Assembly (NCBI GenBank): GCA_950097015.1
Contig: CATNEN010000039.1
Span: 496,001 to 560,000 of the forward strand
Direction of reading: 5' to 3'
Origin: Macrostomum hystrix
Taxonomy: Eukaryota > Platyhelminthes > Macrostomidae
Length of the DNA: 64,000 nucleotides
Shown here in pieces: positions 45,306-56,000 of the stretch (position 1 is the first letter of the stretch; each line of letters opens with the position of its first letter). The translations under genes and the position numbers were made by a program. Under the pieces are notes generated by a model that ran no database searches, was not told the origin of the DNA, and worked only from the letters and a program-made list of their open reading frames with translations.

Positions 45306-46039
45306 GGCGCCAGACAAACTTCCAGTTGGTCTTAACTTTTCAAATCAATATATTGATTCCTCAAGACGCTTCTTGTTTTGGTTTATTTTAAGGAAGCGCA
45401 TTAAAATGTCCTCATAGCACTACTGAAAGCAGACATAGCTGCAATTCGTCCATGGTATGCGAGTCACCGGGACCATAGTAAGCAAGAGAGTTCATCAGCT
45501 TTCCTCAGAAAAAGTGCATCATGAAGAGAAACACAGAGGAAGTTATCAGCCGAGAAGTGCCCGCAGCCAGCATCATCCGACTGTCTCAGCATTTCATCAA
45601 TTATACGGCCAGGAAATTTGCAGCCGGGTGCCCGCTGCCTACTTTGGGCAAAGTGCGAGCCACAGTGAGGCCGGGGCTCGCTTCCTGGACTTTCAGTCTT
45701 TAGCCCGTGCCGAGGTGTGCAGGAGTGCGCGGGTCCTGGTCTAATGCGATTCCGCCAGATTGAGGCTGGATGGTGAGTGCTCGACGAGTGAATTGGGGTG
45801 CACCACCGTCTCCAGGGGGATCGGCTGAAGTGGCTGCCTTTCCAATAACTTCGCACCGCCCACAGGACTGCAGCCGTCCTGCGCTTTCACCCCAGCCTCC
45901 CTGCGTGATCTTGGGCAACTAGCCAGATTGGTATGAATTTTTCTGCATTTTCGAGTCAGGCCCACTTTGTTTAGTTACAGGCAAGACGAATCAGCTGTTC
46001 CTCTGCTCATCTTGTCTCTCTATGATTTATGTCTCATTA

Positions 46040-46165
46040 TGATGTCGGTCGCATCTCAGTTGCATCTCATTAGCATCCCATTAGCGTCTCATTCGCATCT
46101 CACTCGCATCTCACTCGCATCTCACTCGCATCTCAATCGCATCTCAATCGCATCTCACTCGCATC
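46040..46165. repeat. short 11-bp repeat
   Basis: About ten units of the type CGCATCTCACT or CGCATCTCAAT, intergenic. Confidence 0.85.
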
Positions 46166-46519
46166 TCATTCAATGCTCGTTACTAAGCTGATCAATCCAA
46201 TTTAATCAGCCGCTCAGTGCCCGCAACTCGCTGCCAAGGTGTGAATCCCGCAAAGCTCTTCTTGCCAGTTGCTTCTTCCGTTGCCTCTCCTAGCTGCAGT
46301 TCGCAGCTGACTGCAGACGGGAGGACATGTAGATCGGGACTTCCCCGCAGATTGCAGCCCTGACCAGCACTCACATGATGTAATTAACAAACTCTGAAGT
46401 TAGAGAGGATCTCGCTAGGCTTCCCAGCTTCCCGTCCAATGCTTCCCTTAGCATTCTGCTCACTTGGAATGATGAAGCCCTGCCCGCCGTCCCCTGCTCA
46501 GAATGAGCAGCTGAGAACC

Positions 46520-46617
46520 GCTCTAACCCTTGCCGTAACCCTAGCTCTAACCCTAGCTCTAACCCTAGCCCTAACCCTAGCCCTAACCCTAGCCCTAACC
46601 CTAGCCGTAGCCCTGCT
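46520..46617. repeat. telomere-like 12-bp array
   Basis: Units of the type AACCCTAGCCCT and AACCCTAGCTCT, i.e. alternating CCCTAA-like and CCCTAG-like hexamers. It resembles a degenerate interstitial telomeric sequence of the TTAGGG class but contains few perfect hexamers. Confidence 0.75.
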
Positions 46618-46846
46618 GCGAACCAGCAAGCCTTCCGCCCTCTCCCGGCTGCGCAGAGGAAGGGAGGCCGGGCGAGTGTGATTGATGCAGGCGGAAAGCT
46701 CTCTTAATTAATATTGGAATCTGATTACTGCGCGCCATGACCACAGCAAGGCGATCGGAAATGCCTGGCTTGCCTTCCAATCAGCTGGCAATCGATTCAA
46801 TCGATCCTGTGTTGTCAATGCGAGCCAGGGGATAAAGCTGCTGGTC

Positions 46847-47107
46847 ATGGACACTGTGCAGGACACAGTGCTGGACACTGTGCTGGACACAGTGCTGGAC
46901 ACAGTGCTGGACACAGTGCTGGACACTGTGCTGGACACTGTGCTGGACACTGTGCTGGACACTGTGCTGGACACTGTGCTGGACACTGCTGGACACAGCT
47001 GGACACTGTGCTGGACACAGCTGGACACAGTGCTGGACAGTGCTGGACACAGCTGGACACTGTGCTGGACACAGCTGGACACAGTGCTGGACAGTGCTGG
47101 ACACAGC
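46847..47107. repeat. 12-bp repeat with 9-bp and 10-bp variants
   Basis: About 22 units of CTGGACACTGTG, CTGGACACAGTG or CTGGACACAG. GGACACTGTG and GGACACAGTG differ by a near-palindromic swap (CACTGTG/CACAGTG). Confidence 0.95.
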
Positions 47108-47908
47108 TGCGCAGCTAGCAGCTACAAAAGCAAAGTCTAGAGATTTCCGCGCGTCTTAACTGGAGCAAGGAATTGCTGGGAGAGAGAATCCGCAAGCATC
47201 TCAGATCCCAGTTCAAAGCCCACCTGCCTTATGGCAGCGGATTCGTTGGTGATGAAGCCCCGCCGCTCAGACCCTCCTTTATTCCCAGCTTCTAGAAGCA
47301 GCTTATTCTCAGTTCAGACTTCGCCGCAGTCTGGGGATATTGCGGAATGAAAGCTTAGTCAGAATGGCCAAGCTCATCTCCAGAGCTTCTGCAGCTCAAT
47401 CAATGAGTTTCTTACGACATCGGAGGATTGTACTCTTGCGCTTGTATTTTGCGATTCGCGGCAATCGACTTAAAATTAACAGCTACTCTGTCAATATTCC
47501 AGCTCTGAGTGCGACTAAAGGGCTCAGCAGTTACTATGGAGAATACGTTAAGGCGGATCAGCCACCCCGCTACTATTTTTTAACAATGCACAACATCTAA
47601 TCTGCATCGATGAGAAGATAAGGATTGTGATGACAATTTCTATGCTACTGAACATGGACACGAAGGACATGGATACGGAACAGGGGTTTTTATTCTATGT
47701 CCGCCAACCATTAGCATATAGCATGAATTCAGCCACATAGTCACTAACATACATGATACCATGCCATCAAAAGCCAATGCTTCAGGCACACTATCAGTTG
47801 GTTATGCAGCAGTTAAATTTCTACTTGAATACCCAGCCCGTATCCTTTGCTCTTCTGTCCTTAGTCCAGCTCAAGTTGAAAAGTACATCGTTTGTTGAGT
47901 CAGCCGGG

Positions 47909-48349
47909 TCAGTCCTGCTCTTGAATCGATCCCAAGTTCTGCAGGGTACTGAAGTCGAAAGAGCGCCTGCGCTGCCGACTGTTGTCCACAGGCAGGGGCA
48001 TCGTGTCGATGGCCACCCGCTGCGCCGGCTCGGGCAGGCACTCCAGCAAGCTGCCTGCTCCTGCGACTTCCTGCTGGTGCCGAATACTCAGATCCCGCAA
48101 ACGAGCGTGCAGTTGCTGCTGCTGTTGCTGCTCTGAGCCACCTTCACCCAGCAGATCCTCGTGCACCGAGGGCAGCGATCGAGACCTTCGAGATCTGGGA
48201 GCAGGCGGCGACAGTTGCATCTGGTGCTGCGGCTGCTGCGGCGGTTGCCTGCTGCGGTGCGCTACGGCAGCATCTGGAACCTCCTCCTCAGGTGGGCCCG
48301 CAGCCACGACTTCTATGCGGATCCCTGCGGGGCAGGTTGGTGACTGCAT
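47909..48349 (-). CDS. possible coding exon or small gene, unknown function
   Basis: An open frame of about 146 residues from the ATG at 48349 to the stop at 47909. It has a glutamine/proline-rich middle, a CAG-coded Q run, an Arg/Ser patch (RSRRSRSLPSVHEDLLGEG) and an ordered-looking end (RQRRRSFDFSTLQNLGSIQ). An acceptor-like CTGCCCCGCAG lies just inside the frame, so it could instead be the last exon of a longer gene. AATAAA on the minus strand lies about 220 nt after the stop. No family was recognised, and opposite-strand frames are also open. Confidence 0.35.
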   Translation of the reverse strand: MQSPTCPAGIRIEVVAAGPPEEEVPDAAVAHRSRQPPQQPQHQMQLSPPAPRSRRSRSLPSVHEDLLGEGGSEQQQQQQLHARLRDLSIRHQQEVAGAGSLLECLPEPAQRVAIDTMPLPVDNSRQRRRSFDFSTLQNLGSIQEQD

Positions 48350-51300
48350 CACAATGAGAGCCTTCAAGGTGGCTGCGGGGCTGCTAATTATGAGGCTGCT
48401 CCAATTGCTGGCTGCTCTCTAAAGTCTGCCTTCCGCTATTTCTCCTGGCTAGTCTCACTGTTGCCTCGCCTCTCGCTCTCGTCCGCTGTCTCGGAGCTTC
48501 GCTGTGAGTGGCGAGTATAAATGCAAATTTAATGACCCGCAGAGGGAAGGGGGACAAACGTATGAGGATAGGAGGGACTCGCCTCCCGTATACGCGGCGG
48601 CTCACTCCGCTCCCTCCCGTATCTTTTCTTCCCTTTGCTTCTCTCCTGCTCCCATTCGGGTGAAGACGGCAGGGCTCGCGGGTGGCCAGTGGGCTGCCTG
48701 AGTCCGAGTTTAAGCGGGAGAGAAGGCGAAATAAGGACAAGGCAACTTTGTCGCGGCCGATGCAAATGCTTACAAATTCTGCAAAGGGGATCTGAGCGAG
48801 AAAGTGATGCAAGGGAGAAGCGAGTAGAGCTGCATAAAAGGCGCTGAAAGCACACGGGCAGTGAAATCGATGTCTTTAAGGGGCCGCTGCCACGACAGAC
48901 CCTTTAAAATGCCGAGCTGCAATAGCGATAGTGCACCGATATGCACGGTGTATGCGAGAGGGTGAGGCTGGCTCAGTCTTGCGCGATGCTGGGTTAAAGA
49001 TGGTGATAGAATCGAAGCAACACACGAGATTATGAATAAAAGGGGAGCTGAAGCAAAGGGGATCGTGCTAAGAGCCCAAGAAACGGGAAGCAGCCTCCCC
49101 AGTTCGCACTGTCTCATTTGCTCTTCTTATCCCGTCTGCTGCCGGAATGGGGCTGCAGAGGGTGCCGGGCGAGCGAGCAGAAGGCAGGCGCGGTTTTACT
49201 TCTTTGTAGGTGCAAAAGGCTGGGTGAGTGGGCTATGCACAGGAGCTTTCCTTTGTAAACCGGCTTTGCTTCATCTCATCAGCTCCTTTTGCTACATGAT
49301 CCTCAGCCACCCATGTCGGGCTACTCTGCTCAACATAGAGCCGTGGAGTCATCGTGGGAGCTTGTCTTAGCTGCAGGCTGCATCGGCCCGAGCGGATGTA
49401 GGAGGCGGAGAGGACCGCCCATTCCGCTAGCCGCTGGAAACTGGACAGCCTCCGTTGAGATGATCTTTCTCAAGGGGACCCGACGGTATCTCGGTTTGGC
49501 CAACGATGTTCTAGCCGTAAAAACATAAAAGGCCGGGGCATAGTTTGTTTCGCGTTTTTCACTCACTGGCGGACAATAGCAAATGGAACAAAGGTCCGTT
49601 GGTACTTAAGCCAAGTACTCTTATTACGTGTTTCTCAACTAATTCATGTTAGATAACTATAAATAACTTCTGTGAATCGGCAATCTTTCGCCGTCCGCAA
49701 CTTCTCTCAGAAGCCACCCGACTGTCTATGCGACGAAAGGGGTCTATTAAGTTTGCCAACCGACGCTAATTGCTAGCGGGACATTTGCCTGTCTTACAAT
49801 AAAAGTATAAGTTGTACATTTTGTATTTTGAGACATTCAGCTTCATTTTTTAAAGACAATTATTGGTACATGTTTGGAGAATAAGACGTACCCACTAGTT
49901 TTTTATTCTATTCAATCATTGAGCCTATCATTCGGTAATCGTATGTATGTATTCGTACAGTTAGCTAATCATTATGTGGTATTCACACGAAACTCTTTCG
50001 TTTTGGATATGAGAATGCAACTTAGTACCTTAAAAGATAAATAAAATATGAAATGGCAATAAACACAGTTAGACGCAGCCTCTGAATCTTCGATGCTAGT
50101 GACTTTTGAGTTAGTCAGAGTTACGACTTAAAAATAATGTAGTCAACTTTGTAAGAATAAAGTACCGAAGTAAATTAATTCATCTGACTAATAAGTCACT
50201 AGCATCTGGCAAACCTCATGCTGGCAAACTTCGCGATCCCGAGAAAACAGTGAACTAAATTACTCGTAGCGGAAGCCTGGAACACAGGTGGAGACAAGCG
50301 CAGTCGCTGAAGCATCAGTCAAGAACTCTGCAGGGAAAATAAATCAATAGAGCGCTGTTATGAAAGCAGACAAAGTTACTGCAGTCCTGTAAAGTGCATG
50401 ATTTATTTTATTTCAGCGGTTCGCCGAGACCAAGTGCGAACTGTGTTGCGCAGGTTGCATGAAGAGCAGAAAAAATGCAATTTTGTAAACTGCAAAATGG
50501 GCAATAAATGTGCAGCTTACTAGCTCGTGTTTAAATATTTATAATCTGCATTTTCTCGAAAGGACTAACAGCAGCGTTTCAAATTACATGTTTATACCTT
50601 CTGCGCACTTCACAGAAACACCGTCTGCAGTGAAATTTTAAGGAGTGAATTAGCAGTCCAGTGGCCCGTGCAGTGGGGCGGCCAGGCAGAGGTCTTCCAG
50701 ATGAGTAGAGACGGTCTTCACTCGTCTCAGACCGCCTGGGGGAAATTAAATTCTGCATGCTCTTCCACTGCGCTGTCACCCTGAATACCGCGCAGAGTCA
50801 TCCGTCCATTTTACAGCCTTCTATGCCTTAGGGTACTAGCCTACCAGCCCTTATACCATATATAGCCTCGGACATTCAATATCAAGCTGACACGTGGACA
50901 CCATCCAGTGTGTTTTTAGAATCGAAGTAGATAGCATAGTGAATGCAATTACTTGTCTACTGCCAGGTCATGCGGCGCGACCGCGCCGGTGCCAAAATGA
51001 ACCTGAATCAGGGTAGCCACCATAGGCTTCAAGACGATCTCGGGAACTTAAGTCTTGATCCCTGAAATATCATCCAGATCGAGATCACGTCTATCCATAT
51101 TCACTAAGATAAGATACCCGCGATAGACAGCTTACGCATTTGAAAGAACCACTGTAAAATACACTAGAAACCTAAGAATAAATGTAGTACTAAATTCGAA
51201 GAGTTGAATTTTTTTACTTAAGTCAACTTAAGGAGTCCTTGGGGTCGTACTATTAACCGTTTTTAAGATTAGTTTGATCATCGCTCCTGTCTCTGCAGTG

Positions 51301-51890
51301 TACATTTTTTAATCGAAAAACCAGAATCGTAAAAGTCAATTCACTTAGGTTTAATACATTTCCAGCAAAACTTAACGCACAGCAGTTCTTTGTTCTGTGC
51401 AAGAACTTTTTTGTCTCTGAAAGCTAATAAGTTTTACGAAATAAGAAATATCTTTGTTTGTTTGTGATAACAAAAAATATATTATAATTTATAAATGTAT
51501 GTTCTACTTAGAAAACTTCGTAACAGTAATGACTATTTACAACTGAACAACGCTTTTGCAATACTTTTATTGGCCGTAAAATAGCCATAAGGCATAATAA
51601 TATATTTGTAATCGGTGATATGTGCCAATTATTCACAAACACTTTTTTATTTATAAGAAGAAAGTTTTTCCTTTTTGCCGGACTGCAACAAACACAAAGG
51701 ACAAAGCACAAAAACTGTTGAGTGAACTATTAGTTAGGAGTGCTAATGCTGCAAGCATAAACAATAGCATTATTTGGGAACGCGGTAGATTTTCGAGTAG
51801 CTAGTACGATTACAAACAAAAAGATGAGCACTAAATATTAATTATACAGTATTGTTTTTGTTCAATTTTTTTGTTTTTAGACCTAACTGT

Positions 51891-52143
51891 CATAGGAGTA
51901 GGAATGATTAAAAAAGTGGGGGGGGCCAAGGCCAAGGGGAGGATCCATTTCCCCGAAAAAAATCCCAAAAATGACAATTGTTATTAATTCAATATTGCCC
52001 TTGCAGTAAAAATAGTAAAAAATAAGCAAAAAGTCAACATTTTGCATTTAAAATGTGGGGGGGGCCAGATCTCATTACTGGCCCCCCTAACTTAAAAAGT
52101 GGGGGGCCATGGCCCCACTGTCCCCCCCATTCCTACGCCTATG
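51891..52143. mobile_element. non-autonomous hAT-type MITE, complete
   Basis: 253 bp with terminal inverted repeats CATAGGAGTAGGAATG and (reversed) CATAGGCGTAGGAATG, one mismatch in 16. It is flanked on both sides by the 8-bp duplication CTAACTGT (51883-51890 and 52144-52151). G-runs and C-runs (GGGGGGGGCC, GGCCCCCC) form further inverted repeats inside. The 8-bp duplication fits the hAT superfamily. There is no coding capacity. Confidence 0.9.
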
Positions 52144-53012
52144 CTAACTGTGGCTTCTTGTAGAAAGCTATAACATTGCTAAATTATTCATCTAATTGAT
52201 AAATATTTGCAATTTATCTGTGGTTTAATTTAAAGTATGTGTTGCTTTTACTATGACTTTTTATATATTGCATTCCATAGCAAAGCCATATTTTGCTATT
52301 TATAGCTTATTGACAAAACAAATGTAGTCAGACAAAAAGAGCCTTGCTACTGAACAATGACATCTTCAATATTATTTGATTGCCAAGCAGCAGAAGCATA
52401 TTATCAAGATACACAAGTCACTGCCAGAGTTCCTTGCAAAATTATATATATGATCTTATCTGTGCTAATAATTTCTTGAATTGTTGCTCTATTGAAGAAA
52501 AAGTATCAGCACCTATTATTGCATGTGCATACCAGAAAAATAATACATAAAAAAGCCACCTTTGAAATAAAAAATCTCCAATTCTTGTATTTTCAGAGCA
52601 CTACAACAATTGAACAGTATCTGCTTTTTTGTTCACTGTTTTGACTCAAAGTTTTAAAGACTAAAAAACTATTATACTGCTATATATTATACTATTATTT
52701 AACTATTAGACCCCAAAAGGTTGTGTATGTAGGGCTGAGGGGTGTTGAAAAGTGGTGTGACGCGTTTGGTAAAAATTAATATAAGAGGCATGCAAATCAC
52801 TATATGACTATTATTCAAACAATGAAAATTAAAGTGCAACTTCAAACAGGATCAATAGAACGATCGAGAAAGGGCACAGTGGCTGACTAACTTTCCTAGG
52901 CATTTTGCAGCATCACCATTTTTTAGTACTCTCCATCCACTAGAAGTAGGTTTATGGAGATGTTTCACATTGTTGGCCTATCACACAAGCACTGCAAAAC
53001 TGTCTTTCTTGC

Positions 53013-53014
53013 AG
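53013..53014 (+). other. 3' splice site 12 nt before the WASHC4 start codon
   Basis: CTGTCTTTCTTGCAG precedes 12 nt and the ATG at 53027. No upstream donor or 5' exon was identified, so a spliced-leader acceptor is a good explanation. Confidence 0.6.
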
Positions 53015-53026
53015 GCATCCCAAGCA

Positions 53027-56000
53027 ATGTCCATATCTGCAGCAGCAGCCGTGGACTGGCAGTTTGACAGCTTCGATGACGGCTCGAGAAAGGAGGCGGG
53101 TCTGGTCCAGCTGAAGCGCTTCTCAGCATTCCTGCAGCAGCACTTGCAGAAGTCCTGGGAGATCTCCACCGCCATCGGGCATGCCTCCGAAGTGCCCGAC
53201 ACCTTCATCGACCCACTGCTGTTGGACTTCAGTCCGATGGAACACACAAACCTGCGCGAGCTGGCCAACACCGACAATGTCAACTTCAACAAGGTGGCCA
53301 TCACCCTGGCTTTCCTTATTAAAGAGATGAATTTCCTGACGGCCGAAGGTAGGCCAACTGTTTTTGCACTTCCGAGCTGGTTCATTGCTGTAACTCTTGG
53401 CTGGTTCATTGCTGTAACTCATGGTTGGGGCATTGCTGTAACTCATGGCTGGTTCATTGCTGTAACTCTTGTCTGGTTCATTGCTATAACTTTGGGCTGG
53501 GGCATTGATGTAAGTCATGGCTGGGCATTGCTGTAACTCATGGCTGGTTCATTGCTGTAACTCATGGCTGGGGCATTGCTGTAACTCATGGCTGGTTCAT
53601 TGCTGTAACTCATGGCTGGGGCATTGCTGTAACTCATGGCTGGGGCATTGCTGTAACTCATGGCTGGTTCATTGCTGTAACTCTTGGCTGGTTTATTGCT
53701 GTAACTCTTGGCTGGTTCATTGCTGTAACTCATGGCTGGTTCATTGCTGTAACTCTTGGCTGGTTCATTGCTGTAACTCATGGCTGGAGCATTGCTGTAA
53801 CTCATGGCTGGTTCATTGCTATAACTTAGGGCTGGTTCATTGCTGTAACTCATGGCTGGGGCATTGCTGTAACTTAGGGCCGGGGCATTGCTGTAACTCA
53901 CGGCTGGGTCACGGCTGAGTATAAGAGCTCAGAGCAGCCTAGAGTCCCCTAGACATCGCAAGCAGCCAATGGCATCTGCCCGCAGGCCGTTCCGCCTACC
54001 TCCAGCCATTCGCCTGCTACGGCGAGCCGTCGGTCGAAGAGACTGCCACTGACAGGGACCCGGCCGCGCACAGCTGGAACCGCATGGCCCGCCTGCTGCC
54101 GCTGTTCCAGGACCTCATCTCCTTCAAGCGCCGCTGTGAGGAGACCGTGCGGCACACTGTGCAGCAGCTCGCCTGCCTGTTCGATTCCAGCAAGCCCCGC
54201 GCCGGCCTTCCCGACATGACCGGCATTCACCTGGGCCCGGTCTTTACCGCTCTCTGTGACCTTCTCGCCTGCCTCATCAGCCTGGACGAGCTGCTGAACT
54301 CGCCTAACAGCACCGGCGTCATTCAGGTTGTCGCTTGCTCTTTGTGCTGCTGCGAGCTGCTTCCGTCCCTAAGACTCGAATGATGAATGATGCAATGCAG
54401 ATTCCACTGCGTCACTTATCTAGCATTCTTTTTCCCCTTCTACGAAATCTGCAGGAGGACTGGGCCGTCTTCAAGAAGCTCGTGACGGCTGTGAAGCACG
54501 ACCCCGCCAAGTACGCCTTCGACATCGGACAGGTGAAGTCTTTCGAGAAGATCCTTATGAGCCTGCAGGGCGAGGTGCTTGACAGCACGATCTTCCAGAG
54601 CTGCGCCGAGCAGCTTTTCGACGACTCCGGCATCGCCGTTAGCAAGAACTCCCTGCTAGCCGAGGAGTTCATGCTCAGCCTGCGCTCTATTTTACAGCAG
54701 TTTGACTCCAGGATTGAGTCGCAGCAGGTGAGCATGAGGATTCTGGGTCACTGCTTCATTATTATCTCCGGCTCTTCTGAGGAACGCGCGGCTAGGCTGC
54801 TTTGTGAGTAGAAGATGCGGCCTGCTTTGTGGGTAGATGATGCGGGCTGCTTTGTAAACTGTGAGTAGATGATTCGGGCTGCTTTGTAAACTGTGAGTAG
54901 ATGATTCGGGCTGCTTTGTAAACTGTGAGTAGATGATTCGGGCTGCTTTGTAAACTGTGAGTAGATGATTCGGGCTGCTTTGTAAACTGTGAGTAGATGA
55001 TTCGGGCTGCTTTGTAAACTGTGAGTAGTTGATGCGGGCGGAGGCTGAGATGTAAACAGATGAGCATGTATCTGTTATCTGTTGTTTGATTTGCCCAGTT
55101 CCAATCAGCATCAGGCTCCCTCCAATCCACACAGGTGCTGGAAACCAACGAGCGCACCCGCTTTGTCGGCTTGTGTGGCCTCTACGTGCTGTACTTCAAC
55201 ATCTTCCGCTCTGTGGACAAGAATGCATTCCGAGACTTGTGGGCCATGCACAAGCGGCTTCCCGCAGTGTACCTGACTGGCAATGTGCTATTCTATCCGT
55301 GCGACTTCCTGAGAGCCCGCCTATCCCAAGTTGACCGTCTGCTGGACAAGAAGGTGCGCTCAGCCGTATGGGCACTGGGGCTAATCAGAGCACAGTCGTA
55401 TCAGACGACAACAGGTTCGGTTAGTCGCACTACAGCAAATCCTGGCATTTCCCACCCTCAGGCGCTGTCTGCAGTGGTGGAGCACCGCCGAGCCTGGCTG
55501 GCCGAGCGAGACGCCGGCATGACGCGGGACTCGCAGGCGCTGCTGTCGCTGGTACAGTCCTGGTCCGCACGCATGGAGGGCGGCTTTAGGCGTGCCGAAA
55601 CTGTTGCTGGCGACCTCAACGCCAAAGCCAGCCTGCTGCTGGAGGGCTTGTCGTTGGCGTTCCGCCTCCGCCACCTGGTCACCACAGCTCTCACCATGCA
55701 CTCGCGAACTCAAACCCGAGTGACCAAGCCCTGCCTGCTGGCCATGTTCCGCATGATAGAGCTGCTGAAGGTGTGTCACAAACCTCCATGCTCTGCTATC
55801 CGCACTGTCATACTCACCTATGCTCAGCTGTCCACACAGACTCACCTATGCTCAGCTGTCCACACAGACTCACCTATGCTCAGCTGTCCACACAGACTCA
55901 CCTATGCTCAGCTATCCACACAGACTCACCTATGCTCAGCTATCCACACAGACTCACCTATGCTCAGCTATCCACACAGACTCACCTATGCTCAGCTATC

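Larger units (their letters stand above)
43743..53014. other. intergenic region between Hox1 and WASHC4
   Basis: Apart from the arrays, the MITE and the one possible coding exon listed separately, no gene is supported. The part before about 49,600 is GC-richer, with many short open frames and no homology. From 49,600 to 53,000 it is AT-rich and featureless except for the MITE. A TATAA followed by the octamer ATGCAAAT occurs at 48,516-48,528 on the plus strand with no convincing gene behind it. Confidence 0.5.
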
